From NCBI RefSeq assembly GCF_014644435.1, contig NZ_BMKR01000002.1, positions 302,916 through 366,915 on the forward strand: 64,000 bases of DNA. The letters run 5' to 3'. The position numbers and the translations under genes were made by a program. The DNA is from Paenibacillus albidus (GTDB lineage Bacteria > Bacillota > Bacilli > Paenibacillales > Paenibacillaceae). Positions 19,037-27,227 of the stretch are shown here, in pieces. The notes under the pieces are model-generated. The model had not been told where the DNA came from. It was given only the letters and a program-made list of their open reading frames with translations, and did no database searches. Position 1 is the first letter of the stretch. Every line of letters starts with the position of its first letter.

Positions 19037-20023
19037 TCATGAACTCCTCCCGGCGGACAGTTTTTTGAACGGGCCGGCTCCGACCGGCGCTTTATGCTGT
19101 TTGGCAATCTTGAGATACAGCGCCAGTTCACGGCATAGCTGCAATATGGCCGAGCGCACTTCAAATTCTTCCCGTGATGCCGGCAGCTCCATTTCCTGAA
19201 ACTCCTGTTCCAGCTCATCCAGCAGTTTCTCGGTACGCCCTGTGTATTCATGGGCCAATACATCACCGCTAAGCTGATCGAACAGCTCAGCGACCATTTC
19301 GCCATGCGGGAGCTGACGGTAGACCTGGGACAACAGCTGCAGCATATTCTGTATGGATTCCAGCTGTTCCTTTCGCATATAAAAATACACATTCCACGCT
19401 TCGTCGGGATGAATCACATGGTTCTCCATTTCCCGCGAGGCCGCAGCCAGGCCCTGCTTGACCGCCTGATCGGCCCCGATCAGCTCCTTGCCGTCCCAGA
19501 CATAAGCCGGATCACGAAGCGTACGGGCCATCTGGGTGAAGACCACCGAGAAATATCCGTCCACTTCCTTGCGGATGGCTGAAATCACACCTTCTGCCTG
19601 CGGCATATAGATCAAGTTTACGAGTCCTGCGGAGCCAAGTCCAATCACCAGAAGCTCAATTTGCTGAAATAGGACAAAAGGCGTAATCTCGGCTTGTCCA
19701 AACACTTTAAATACAATAACCGAACTTGTAACAATCCCTTCCTTATAGCCGGAACGCACAATGAGCGGAAAACCAAACAGTACATAAAGTCCCAGGACCC
19801 AATAATGAAAACCGAACAGCCAGAATAAAATACAGCCAAAAAAGAGTCCCACGAGCGAGGCAAGAAAACGCGCCGTTATCGTTCGGAGACTCCTTTTGCG
19901 GGTCACTTCCACACCCAGAATGGCCAGCAGCCCCGCGCTTTGTGCATTGGGTATGCCTGCAGCAGCCGCCAGCAGAATGGACAACAGCGTGGCTGCCGCT
20001 GTTTTGATGATACGAAATCCCAT
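19037..20023 (-). CDS. Aromatic acid exporter family (FUSC/ArAE-like) membrane protein
   Basis: 328 aa. Four to five hydrophobic segments fill the first 145 residues (including TLLSILLAAAAGI, LASLVGLFFGCILFWLFGF and IELLVIGLGSAGLVNLIYM), followed by a long soluble helical C-terminal half. This layout and the opening FRIIKTAAATLL match the YqjA/aromatic acid exporter group of Bacillus. The start ATG has GAGAGGT; the longer frame lacks a site. The exported compound is unknown. It is downstream of an ABC importer on the same strand, about 105 bp away, so cotranscription is possible. Confidence 0.8.
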   Translation of the reverse strand: MGFRIIKTAAATLLSILLAAAAGIPNAQSAGLLAILGVEVTRKRSLRTITARFLASLVGLFFGCILFWLFGFHYWVLGLYVLFGFPLIVRSGYKEGIVTSSVIVFKVFGQAEITPFVLFQQIELLVIGLGSAGLVNLIYMPQAEGVISAIRKEVDGYFSVVFTQMARTLRDPAYVWDGKELIGADQAVKQGLAAASREMENHVIHPDEAWNVYFYMRKEQLESIQNMLQLLSQVYRQLPHGEMVAELFDQLSGDVLAHEYTGRTEKLLDELEQEFQEMELPASREEFEVRSAILQLCRELALYLKIAKQHKAPVGAGPFKKLSAGRSS

Positions 20024-20128
20024 GAAAATACCTCTCCTTGAAAGTGATGCAAGATTCATGCCTGTAACTTAGGTGAAGATATAGTCATGGTACAAGATTT
20101 TCCGGTACGGCACAATATGACATGAATC

Positions 20129-20965
20129 TCATCTTCTCGACAACAACAGCTTTTCCAGATACACAACCATTTGATACATGGCGGTGGCAACGGCTGCAAT
20201 GATCAGCAGACTGGACATGACCAGAGTGAAGTTGAATACCTGAAACCCGTAAATGATCAAATAACCCAGACCCGATTTGGCAACCAGGAACTCACCGACG
20301 ATCACGCCCACCCAGGACATGCCGACGTTTACTTTCAGCGTGGAGACTACAGTGGGAAACGACGACGGGAGGATGACTTTAAAAAAGACCTGTGTTTTGG
20401 TCGCTCCAAAGGAACGTACGACTTTTACCAGATTGGGGTCCACGCTGCAAAAGCTGTTATAGACGACAAGGGTGGTTATAATCACCGTAATGGATAAGGT
20501 TGTTACCACAATCGCTGTAAAGCCGGCCCCGAACATAACGATAAATATCGGCCCCAATGCAACCTTGGGCATACTGTTGAATACAACCATATACGGATCA
20601 AGCACTGCGGATAAAAAAGGCGACCACCAGATCAAAACCGCCAGCACTGTTCCGAGCAGCGTCCCCAGCACGAATCCGGCCGCCGTCTCGGAGACCGTCA
20701 TGCCCACATGGGGCCAAATACTGCCGCTGACCATGTCTCCCCAGATTTGCCGAAAGACCTTCGTCGGATAACTGAAGAGCAGTTCATCGATCCAGCCCAG
20801 TCTCGCCCCCGTCTCCCACAGAACAAAGAACAACAGCAGCAGAGTGCTGCGTACAGCAATGACCTGGTTTCGCCGCCGCCGCTTCTGTTTTTTGTATTCA
20901 CCAAACATCTGTCCCAGCCACTGGACACGGGAAGCGGATCTCCCGGCCTGTTCTAATTGTTCCAT
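20129..20965 (-). CDS. ABC transporter permease, SsuC/ThiX type
   Basis: 278 aa inner-membrane permease with about six helices. The EAA-type cytoplasmic loop (VVRSFGATKTQVFFKVILPSSFPTV) identifies a binding-protein-dependent importer of the taurine/nitrate/HMP group. The start ATG has GGAGGG. It is the last gene of a three-gene unit: substrate-binding lipoprotein, ATPase, permease. The substrate cannot be told from the sequence; sulfonates and thiamine-precursor pyrimidines are the common ones for this family. I checked for a TPP riboswitch before the unit and found none. Confidence 0.88.
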   Translation of the reverse strand: MEQLEQAGRSASRVQWLGQMFGEYKKQKRRRRNQVIAVRSTLLLLFFVLWETGARLGWIDELLFSYPTKVFRQIWGDMVSGSIWPHVGMTVSETAAGFVLGTLLGTVLAVLIWWSPFLSAVLDPYMVVFNSMPKVALGPIFIVMFGAGFTAIVVTTLSITVIITTLVVYNSFCSVDPNLVKVVRSFGATKTQVFFKVILPSSFPTVVSTLKVNVGMSWVGVIVGEFLVAKSGLGYLIIYGFQVFNFTLVMSSLLIIAAVATAMYQMVVYLEKLLLSRR

Positions 20966-21000
20966 ATATCGCTCCCTCCTATAGTAGTACAACAGTTGCT

Positions 21001-21774
21001 CTATTTACTTCCAGCAAGCTCCATTTCCTTCCATATTTCATGAAAAAGCTCGGTAAATCCGGTTTGATCGCGGGCATATAAAGGGGGCGAATTGCGGATT
21101 TTGTCCGGTACCGTAAAAACTTTGCGGATTCGGCCGGGATTCCGTTCCAGCAGAATGACCCGGCTGCTGACCGCAATCGCTTCAGACAGATCATGAGTTA
21201 CCAGGATGGCGGTGGTGCCGCGGTGCCGGAGCGTCTCGGATACCAGATCTTCAAGCTGCAGCTTGATCTGATAATCCAGCGCAGAGAAGGGTTCATCCAG
21301 CAGCAGCAGACCGGGATTGGTAACCAGGGTCCGGACCAGCGCCACTCGCTGCCTCATGCCCCCCGACAGCTGGGCGGGATAGGCCTCACTTTTACCCGCA
21401 AGCCCCATTTCGTTTAATAGATCCACCGTTTTCAGCCTGGTTTCTTCGTTTAAATTGCCGGTCAGCTCCAGCCCCAGAGCGGCATTGTCCAGAATATTGC
21501 GCCAGGGGAACAGATAATCCTGCTGCAGCATATAACCCACCTGCGGCGAAGGACCCTCGATCCGTTTCCCGTTCACAGTGACTTCGCCAAGCGAAGGCTG
21601 CAGCAGTCCAGCGATAATCGAGAGCAGAGTAGTTTTGCCGCAGCCGCTGGGACCGACCAGGCTGACGAATTCCCCCTTATCAATGCTGAGATTCATATCC
21701 TCGATGGCCAGGGAAGCTTCATTGTCGCCCAGGTAAGCATGCGTCACTCCCTTTAACTGCACTACTGGAAGCAT
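21001..21774 (-). CDS. ABC transporter ATPase, SsuB/ThiZ type
   Basis: 257 aa. Walker A GPSGCGKTT, Q-loop in YMLQQDYLFPW, signature LSGGMRQR, Walker B LLLLDEPFSALD and switch His in LVTHDLSEA are all intact. It powers the adjacent permease. The start is the ATG with GGAGGG; a frame opening 23 codons earlier runs into the upstream gene and is not needed. It lies 52 bp after the binding-protein gene and 35 bp before the permease gene. Confidence 0.92.
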   Translation of the reverse strand: MLPVVQLKGVTHAYLGDNEASLAIEDMNLSIDKGEFVSLVGPSGCGKTTLLSIIAGLLQPSLGEVTVNGKRIEGPSPQVGYMLQQDYLFPWRNILDNAALGLELTGNLNEETRLKTVDLLNEMGLAGKSEAYPAQLSGGMRQRVALVRTLVTNPGLLLLDEPFSALDYQIKLQLEDLVSETLRHRGTTAILVTHDLSEAIAVSSRVILLERNPGRIRKVFTVPDKIRNSPPLYARDQTGFTELFHEIWKEMELAGSK

Positions 21775-21826
21775 GTCAGACCCTCCTTCAAAAAATGCAC
21801 CGCCAGACGTGGCGGCATCATGCACT

Positions 21827-22849
21827 TTACTGTACAGCAGCATCCTTCACGTTCTTCTTAGCTTGCTCGGCAAAGCTGTTATCTACGATCTGTCCCGCCG
21901 GAACCCGTTCCTTCAGCTCGCCTGCATTCTCCATCACATCCAGCAGATTGTTCCACTCTTTATCGTCAATCACCGGATGAACCGCATAGGTATCCTGCTC
22001 TTGGTAACGCCGGACGGCAGATACCACAATATCACGGTCTGTTTTATCAAAATAAGGAAGGATGGCATCGGCGATCTCCTCCGGCGTGTGACTCTCTACC
22101 CACTCCTGGGCCCGCAGGATGGCATTGGTAAATTTTTGGACGGTATCCCCGTTTTTGCCGATATAGCTCTTCTTGGACATAAACACGGTGTACGGCAAAT
22201 ATCCGCTCTCCACACCAAACGAAGCCACAACCTTCCCCCGGCCTTCACGTTCAAAAATGGAGGCCTGCGGTTCAAACAGCTGCACATAATCTCCGGTTCC
22301 GGAAGCAAACGCGCCGGCGATGTTTGCGAAGTCGATATTTTGGATCAGCGTGATATCGGTAGCGGGGTCGATTCCTTTTTTGGCAAGGGCAAACGCTCCG
22401 GCCATCTGCGGCATCCCGCCTTTTCGCTGGCCAAGAAATGTGGAATTCCTGACCTGCTCCCAGCTGAATGAAGCGCCCGGTGTACGTGCAAAGAGAAAAG
22501 TGCCATCTCTCTGGGTAAGCTGGGCAAAATTAATCACAGGATCGTCTGCCCCCTGCTGCGCTACATAAATGGAGGTTTCCGAGCCTACCAAGGCGACATC
22601 AATCGCACCTGAGAGCAGTGCGGTCATCGTTTTATCCCCGCCCGGAATGGTCTGCAGCTCTACTTCCAGCCCCTCATCCTTAAAGAAATTTTGAGATAAA
22701 GCCACATACTGGGGCGCATAAAAGACGGAGCGGGTGACCTCTCCAATCTTCACTTTGACTCCTGCCGAGTTGCCGCCGCAGCCCGCAAGCACTGAACAGC
22801 ACAGCAAAATGACAATTAAGGGCAGCGACAGCTTCTTTCTGCTATTCAT
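21827..22849 (-). CDS. ABC substrate-binding lipoprotein (NMT1/THI5-SsuA-like)
   Basis: 340 aa with a signal peptide ending in lipobox LAGC (Cys24). The mature part begins KVKIGEVTRSVFYAPQYVAL, typical of NMT1/THI5-like and SsuA proteins, with SGAIDVALVGSETS forming the substrate cleft. It captures a small organic solute at the outer face of the membrane for the two genes that follow. It opens the operon. About 190 bp upstream holds no gene and no riboswitch I recognise. Confidence 0.88.
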   Translation of the reverse strand: MNSRKKLSLPLIVILLCCSVLAGCGGNSAGVKVKIGEVTRSVFYAPQYVALSQNFFKDEGLEVELQTIPGGDKTMTALLSGAIDVALVGSETSIYVAQQGADDPVINFAQLTQRDGTFLFARTPGASFSWEQVRNSTFLGQRKGGMPQMAGAFALAKKGIDPATDITLIQNIDFANIAGAFASGTGDYVQLFEPQASIFEREGRGKVVASFGVESGYLPYTVFMSKKSYIGKNGDTVQKFTNAILRAQEWVESHTPEEIADAILPYFDKTDRDIVVSAVRRYQEQDTYAVHPVIDDKEWNNLLDVMENAGELKERVPAGQIVDNSFAEQAKKNVKDAAVQ

Positions 22850-23040
22850 TTTTCATTCTCCTTTCCTCCGGGTCAGTGCCCCTGTTTCAGGATATGCGTG
22901 AGTCCCAGGAAAGGTTAAGAATCGGAGGATCGGCTTTGTGCAGAGAATCAAAATAAGGGAGATGCCCCGGCAGCCCTTTCATGGCTTTTGAGACAATCTC
23001 CCTTGCGAATTGGATACCGGCGACAAGATGTATCGGTCAA

Positions 23041-23712
23041 TTATTCCGTATTTGGCACTTCAGCAGGATGTAACGCCCATTCGGTAATGATCGCGCAGAG
23101 CTGCCCCCGGCTTAAGGGAACGGCGACCAGCCAGTCCTCGTTCGCTTTAACGCTCATGCGCAGCAGCCAGATAGAAGCATGATGGCCGATAAAAGCAGCA
23201 TAATCATATTGCCACCCGCTTTTGCTCCGGGTACAGAGCCGTATCTCACCTTCCATGGAGCAGCTTTTCATCACCTTGGCCATTTCGCCGGAAAATTCAT
23301 AATCTCCGGACGAAGCCGAAAGACGGGCGGCCAATTGATTCCAAGTCACTGCCCCGGTACAGCGTTTCAGGTTCAGATACAGCCGTTTGGAGAGTTGTAA
23401 TGAAGGAAGCACAGCCGTCATGGACTCCTGTGGTTCAAAGCTGCGGAAGAGCTGGCGGCACATCCTCACCAGCTCTTCCGGCTGTTTCAGCTCATACGGG
23501 ATCGAAGCAGCTGTTAAAGGGGTATAAGTTACCTGAATGCGGTCGTTATGTACCCGCAGCAGAACATCCTGACTATCCTCACTTTCAATCCATTGTAATC
23601 GGCAGGCCTTGTGCGAATCCGCCACTGATCCCAAGCTTTGTGCCAAATCCGTATCGCTTTCAACATCAGGGAACAGAAAATTCGCCAAGGACACCTCATC
23701 ATTATCATTCAC
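23041..23712 (-). CDS. Hypothetical protein, 223 aa
   Basis: I do not recognise a family. The protein is soluble, with no signal peptide or membrane helix, and opens with an acidic segment (NDNDEVSLANFLFPDVESD). A central basic stretch (LQLSKRLYLNLKR) precedes a C-terminal half rich in Trp, Cys and Arg. The only start in frame is GTG, preceded by AAGGA at about 10 nt. The start lies 172 bp from a divergent small gene. It is followed, 190 bp on, by the ABC importer unit. The coding case rests on length and a plausible site. Confidence 0.6.
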   Translation of the reverse strand: MNDNDEVSLANFLFPDVESDTDLAQSLGSVADSHKACRLQWIESEDSQDVLLRVHNDRIQVTYTPLTAASIPYELKQPEELVRMCRQLFRSFEPQESMTAVLPSLQLSKRLYLNLKRCTGAVTWNQLAARLSASSGDYEFSGEMAKVMKSCSMEGEIRLCTRSKSGWQYDYAAFIGHHASIWLLRMSVKANEDWLVAVPLSRGQLCAIITEWALHPAEVPNTE

Positions 23713-23884
23713 ATCATCGAGTCCTTCCCAAAATACTGCGTGCTTCCAAATTTTCAGCTATGTAAAAGCTTCATTGATCAAATAACCAGTAATCTTTATG
23801 TTATCATAAGCTAATTTTAAGGTAAAATTAAGAAAGAAGCGTTATGATCTATACCATGAAATACTTATAGCGAGGTGATTTCGT

Positions 23885-24124
23885 ATGAGAATGGTTATAT
23901 CATTTCAGAACAAACTTGTACCTGTGTATTTCACAACAGAAAATAAACAGCCTACTCAAAAAGTGATTCGCTTACTGAACAGTACCTTGGAACTTAAGAT
24001 TCAAAAGGGAAAGAGTGCGCTCAAGAAATGCTTGAACTCCTTGATTAGTATCGAAATTAAAGGCTCTGAAGCTATATTGCACAGTTACAGTGAAAATGAT
24101 TCATTGGCACTATCCCTCTATTAA
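23885..24124 (+). CDS. Small hypothetical protein, 79 aa
   Basis: A basic protein (QNKLVPVYFTTENKQ..., then a Lys-rich helix IQKGKSALKKCLNSL) of no family I know. The ATG has GAGGTG at 7 nt, and a strong terminator begins inside its last codons, which supports a real single-gene unit. Base composition is more AT-rich than the neighbours, a possible sign of recent acquisition or of a fast-evolving small gene. Confidence 0.6.
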   Translation: MRMVISFQNKLVPVYFTTENKQPTQKVIRLLNSTLELKIQKGKSALKKCLNSLISIEIKGSEAILHSYSENDSLALSLY

Positions 24125-24144
24125 TTAGAGGGGTAGTTTTTTTT
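24114..24144 (+). terminator. Terminator of the 79 aa gene
   Basis: CCCTCTA / TAGAGGG with a 5-base loop, followed by GTAG and eight T. The stem overlaps the stop codon of the gene. Confidence 0.85.
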
Positions 24145-24187
24145 GTGCGGAAAGAACAAAATCACCCTAAGGTGAATAACAACTCAT

Positions 24188-24226
24188 AAAAAACAACTCG
24201 GAGCTTACGAGGCCCGGATTGTTGTT
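24188..24226 (-). terminator. Minus-strand terminator-like hairpin with no gene upstream
   Basis: AACAAC / GTTGTT with an inner CGG / CCG pair, followed on the minus strand by TTTTTT. No minus-strand coding frame lies in the 320 bp that would precede it. Confidence 0.45.
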
Positions 24227-24322
24227 CAATAGGCAAGATGAGGTCCCCTTCACGATCTATCCACAGCTGATGCGGACTGGAAATCCCTTATTGGGGAGGA
24301 TTCGTCTATTCAGCAGGATAAA

Positions 24323-24449
24323 CGGACAGAGATTCCGCTAGTTGTCCTATCTCCCCTCATTCCAGGCTCAATCGAACGATATAACAGCTCCTGAGTCCGA
24401 ATCCCCCAGGAAAGCAGGCTTTTTCGCAAAATAGGGTCTTCTCTGTCCG
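24323..24449. repeat. Inverted repeat in a non-coding gap
   Basis: CGGACAGAGA at 24323-24332 and its exact reverse complement at 24440-24449, about 107 bp apart, with CCGCTA following near each arm. The 24230-24550 stretch has no supported gene and looks like a decayed dispersed repeat; copies elsewhere in the genome would be needed to say so. Confidence 0.35.
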
Positions 24450-24549
24450 CTTCACTCCGCTAATGGAGCCCAATCCTCCTGCACCGCTATATGGAACTGA
24501 AGCTTCCAAGATATCCACATCTTTGGCATTGCATCATTTCCTAAACAAT

Positions 24550-24584
24550 AAAAAAAGCATACTCCCTCTGGTCAGGAAATATGC
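24550..24584 (-). terminator. Terminator of the 45 aa small gene
   Basis: GCATA / TATGC with a partly paired inner region, followed on the minus strand by seven T. It lies 40 bp after the small gene stop. Confidence 0.65.
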
Positions 24585-24623
24585 CTACGTTCTATGTGCT
24601 CTCATTGTTGAATGTAAGAGAAT

Positions 24624-24761
24624 TCAGCCTGTTTTGGGGCTGCCTTTTTCCGCCTTTTCGGCTTTTTGGATACGAAGCTTGAACAGCTTCACTAAATTCA
24701 GACGTGTGCGTTCCTCATGACAGTTGTCCAATTTCTTAATGATAAACCGGTCAATGGACAT
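24624..24761 (-). CDS. Small basic protein, 45 aa
   Basis: Too short for routine gene calling. It reads MSIDRFIIKKLDNCHEER and continues as a Lys/Arg/Leu-rich amphipathic helix (LNLVKLFKLRIQKAEKAEK). The ATG has AAGGAG at 8 nt; a second ATG two codons upstream is too close to that site. A terminator follows 40 bp after the stop. I know no family. The plus-strand 85-codon frame across the same bases has no ribosome site and is rejected. Confidence 0.55.
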   Translation of the reverse strand: MSIDRFIIKKLDNCHEERTRLNLVKLFKLRIQKAEKAEKGSPKTG

Positions 24762-24968
24762 GTCCATCGCTCCTTTTTATTCATTTCACTTTCCTCTGGG
24801 CCGCTGACAGGAAATGTTTCCCTATTTGCTTGTACCTCCTATTTAACCTGAGCCGGGTTTCTTCAAACAGATATAGATCAGCTCAGCTCAGCTCCTATTA
24901 AGAGACCATCACCAAAGATATGGTATTTCAATGAAAAAAATAAAAATAAAATGACATTCCAAACAAAG

Positions 24969-25008
24969 TAGTTTACAAACTAAATGACCAATGCTATATT
25001 AAATATAG
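24969..25008 (+). promoter_or_regulatory. azoR promoter with two palindromic operators
   Basis: TTTACA (24972-24977), 17 bp spacer, TATATT (24995-25000). The -35 is covered by a perfect palindrome, TAGTTT-AC-AAACTA (24969-24982). The -10 is covered by a second one, CTATATT-A-AATATAG (24994-25008). Such placement fits repression by an HxlR- or MarR-type redox sensor, as for YodB control of azoreductases in B. subtilis. Confidence 0.7.
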
Positions 25009-25042
25009 TTAGTATCAAATTTAAATTTAAGGGGAAATAATA

Positions 25043-25669
25043 ATGTCTAATGTTCTTTTTATTAAAGCAAACAACCGTCCAGCTGATCAATCTGTAAGTG
25101 TTAAACTATACAACGAGTTCCTGGGCAGCTACAAAGAATCCCACCCGCAAGACACTGTCACTGAACTGGATCTGTTCGCAGAGAACCTTCCATACTACGA
25201 TAATACACTGATCACAGGTATGTACAAAGCTGCACAAGGCTACGAAGCTACGCCAGAAGAAGCTGAAGGTGCCGCACTGGTAAACAAATATTTGGAGCAG
25301 TTCCTGGCTGCCGATAAAGTCGTTTTCGCCTTCCCGCTGTGGAACCTGAGTGTTCCTGCTGTACTGCACACTTACATTGACTACCTGAGCCAAGCTGGCA
25401 GAACGTTCCAATACACCGCTGAAGGCCCTGTAGGTCTGGTTAAAGGTAAAAAAGTAGCAGTACTAAACGCCCGTGGCGGTATCTACTCCGAAGGCCCTGC
25501 TGCAAGTGCAGAAATGGCCGTTAACTTCGTACTTGGCATGCTGAACTTCTGGGGCTTCGAAGATATTACACAAGTTATCATCGAGGGCCACAACCAACTG
25601 CCGGCTCAATCCGCAGAAATCATCGAAAAAGGCCTGCAACTGGCTAAATCCGAAGCGGTATCGTTCTAA
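25043..25669 (+). CDS. azoR: FMN-dependent NADH-azoreductase
   Basis: 208 aa flavodoxin-fold enzyme that reduces quinones and azo compounds with NADH in the cytoplasm. FMN-contact motifs FPLWNLSVPAVLHTYIDYL and LNARGGIYSEG are present, followed by NFWGFEDITQVIIEG. The start has AAGGGGA. Codon use is strongly biased (many CTG, GGT, AAA), more than in the neighbours, which suggests high expression. It has its own promoter and terminator. Confidence 0.94.
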   Translation: MSNVLFIKANNRPADQSVSVKLYNEFLGSYKESHPQDTVTELDLFAENLPYYDNTLITGMYKAAQGYEATPEEAEGAALVNKYLEQFLAADKVVFAFPLWNLSVPAVLHTYIDYLSQAGRTFQYTAEGPVGLVKGKKVAVLNARGGIYSEGPAASAEMAVNFVLGMLNFWGFEDITQVIIEGHNQLPAQSAEIIEKGLQLAKSEAVSF

Positions 25670-25700
25670 TTACACGATCAGCCGGACTTTTATTTATATA

Positions 25701-25741
25701 AAAAAGTGCCTCATCAGCCATATGGCTGTGGGGCACTTTTT
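25701..25741. terminator. Bidirectional terminator between azoR and rsgA
   Basis: AAAAAGTGCC / GGCACTTTTT with an inner AGCCATATGGCT palindrome. A- and T-runs on both sides allow it to stop transcription from azoR and from rsgA. Confidence 0.88.
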
Positions 25742-25772
25742 GCTTGCTGCACAGGATTACTGTGCAGGCTGA

Positions 25773-26861
25773 TTAATATTCATCCAATTCTTTGCGCCAG
25801 CCGCCTCTTGAGCGTGACGGACTGGCTTTGGCGGATGCCGCTGCCGTTTTGCGTTTAGCTTTATTCTCCTTCGTGTTCTGGTAGCGGAGCTCCCGTTGGG
25901 TTTTGCGGTAATTGAGCAGCCGTTTTTCTTCAAGCTCACCGCTGCTAACGGCCGCAAGTACGGCGCAGCCTTCTTCAAGTTCATGACTGCAATTGTTGAA
26001 GCGGCAGCTGGAGGCAAGCTCGCTGATATCCCCAAAAGCCAATTCAAGCCCACCCTCATCCTCCCAGAGCTGCAGCTCGCGCATTCCGGGTGTATCGACA
26101 ATAATGCCGCCGTCCGGCATGATGAACAGCTCACGGTGTGTAGTCGTATGCCTTCCCCGGCTGTCGCCTTCCCGGATATCCTGGGTCAGCTGCAGATTCC
26201 TGCCGCACAGCCAGTTGACCATCGTTGATTTGCCGCAGCCCGACGAACCCGTCAAAGCTACCGTCTGACCGCTGCCGATGTAAGGCACCAGCTCTTCTCG
26301 GCCCTCACCGCGCAAAGCGCTTACTGCATAAATGGGGACACCTGGCGCAGAACGCTCCATTTCGGCAATCTTGCTGTCCGCGTCGTCGCACAGGTCTGCC
26401 TTGGTCAGCAGAATGACAGGATTAGCACCGCTGTTCCAGGCCATAATCAGATATCTTTCCATTCTGCGCACGTTAAAATCATCGTTTAAGGCACTGACCA
26501 AAAATAAGGTATCCACATTGGAAGCCACAATTTGTTCTTCTGGCGGATTCCCGGCCGCCTTGCGTGAAATCACACTTTGCCGGGGCAGCAGGCCATGAAT
26601 GACAGCATGCGCTCCCCCGTCCAGCATCGCCAGTACCACCCAGTCGCCGATTGCCGGATAGTCACCGGAGGCTCCCAAGCTGTGTCTCAGCTTGCCGGCC
26701 AGCTCTCCCCAGGTCTCTCCCGTCTCCGTAATGACCCGGTATTTGCTGCCAAAATCGCCGACAATTCTCCCGGGTACATAGTTTTTCTCTTCCGCTCCCA
26801 CTCCGTTCTCCTGCCATTTTTTATTCCAATTTTCATTCCATCCATATTGCGTAATCGTCAT
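25773..26861 (-). CDS. rsgA: Ribosome small subunit biogenesis GTPase RsgA family
   Basis: 362 aa circularly permuted GTPase acting in 30S maturation. An OB-fold N-terminus precedes G4 (LLTKADL), G1 (GSSGCGKST) and G3 (DTPGMREL), and a zinc finger CRFNNCSHELEEGC, then a Lys/Arg/Ser-rich tail. The start has AGGAGG. It is not in the usual ribosome-biogenesis neighbourhood, so it may be an extra copy. Two terminator hairpins and a short reading frame lie between its promoter and its start, so it may be controlled by attenuation. Confidence 0.92.
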   Translation of the reverse strand: MTITQYGWNENWNKKWQENGVGAEEKNYVPGRIVGDFGSKYRVITETGETWGELAGKLRHSLGASGDYPAIGDWVVLAMLDGGAHAVIHGLLPRQSVISRKAAGNPPEEQIVASNVDTLFLVSALNDDFNVRRMERYLIMAWNSGANPVILLTKADLCDDADSKIAEMERSAPGVPIYAVSALRGEGREELVPYIGSGQTVALTGSSGCGKSTMVNWLCGRNLQLTQDIREGDSRGRHTTTHRELFIMPDGGIIVDTPGMRELQLWEDEGGLELAFGDISELASSCRFNNCSHELEEGCAVLAAVSSGELEEKRLLNYRKTQRELRYQNTKENKAKRKTAAASAKASPSRSRGGWRKELDEY

Positions 26862-26907
26862 TTGCTTCCTCCTGAAATCTGTAGTTGTTTTCCTTTTCCG
26901 GGTACGC

Positions 26908-26939
26908 AAAAAACCGCCGGAATTCACAGATTCCGGCGG
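26908..26939 (-). terminator. Leader terminator 2 upstream of rsgA
   Basis: A 10 bp perfect stem, CCGCCGGAAT / ATTCCGGCGG, followed on the minus strand by TTTTTT. It ends about 46 bp before the rsgA start, so transcripts reaching rsgA from upstream must read through it. Confidence 0.85.
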
Positions 26940-26994
26940 CGGTAAACACAGATTCCCCTGTCAACAAGGTTAGGAGAAAGCTAACGTTCGCACC

Positions 26995-27029
26995 AAAAAG
27001 CCGCCGGAACCGATACGGTTCCCGCGGCT
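26995..27029 (-). terminator. Leader terminator 1 upstream of rsgA
   Basis: A long stem, AGCCGC-GGAACC / GGTTCC-GCGGCT, with one mismatch and a 5-base loop, followed on the minus strand by TTTTT. The left arm AGCCGC is complementary to GCGGCT inside the leader reading frame, giving a possible antiterminator. Confidence 0.82.
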
Positions 27030-27066
27030 CTAATAGACATCATAGAGCGTACTTGCTAAACTGCGC

Positions 27067-27144
27067 TTATATTGAAGCAGCAGCCGCAAATCCCGGAAGA
27101 CACGTATCCTGAGCAGTCATCAACAAAACAATATAAACTGTCAT
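27067..27144 (-). CDS. Candidate leader peptide of rsgA, 25 aa
   Basis: ATG with GAAGGAG at 10 nt opens a 25-codon frame, MTVYIVLLMTAQDTC and on, ending 38 bp before terminator 1. An overlapping alternative in another frame starts at 27151 (MLYDSLYCFVDDCSG, 31 aa, five Cys) but its site is only 3 nt away. Promoter, ribosome site, short frame and terminators fit a translation-sensing attenuator as in antibiotic-induced leaders. The peptide itself resembles nothing I know. Confidence 0.45.
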   Translation of the reverse strand: MTVYIVLLMTAQDTCLPGFAAAASI

Positions 27145-27179
27145 ATAACATCGTCTCCTTCCGAACTAATATGCTTCAT

Positions 27180-27209
27180 ATCATAAACGCCATTAACTGG
27201 TAATGTCAA
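27180..27209 (-). promoter_or_regulatory. SigA promoter of the rsgA leader
   Basis: Minus strand TTGACA, 18 bp spacer, TATGAT. It lies just after the stop of the HAD gene and about 36 bp before the leader peptide start. Confidence 0.65.
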
Positions 27210-27227
27210 CCCATAATCTTCAAACTC

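Noticed and set aside
22850..23040. TPP riboswitch before the NMT1/SsuA-type importer
   Set aside because: The conserved CUGAGA and the matching downstream element are absent on the minus strand.
24463..24720. 85-codon plus-strand frame
   Set aside because: No ribosome site, runs across a minus-strand terminator and the better-supported 45 aa gene.
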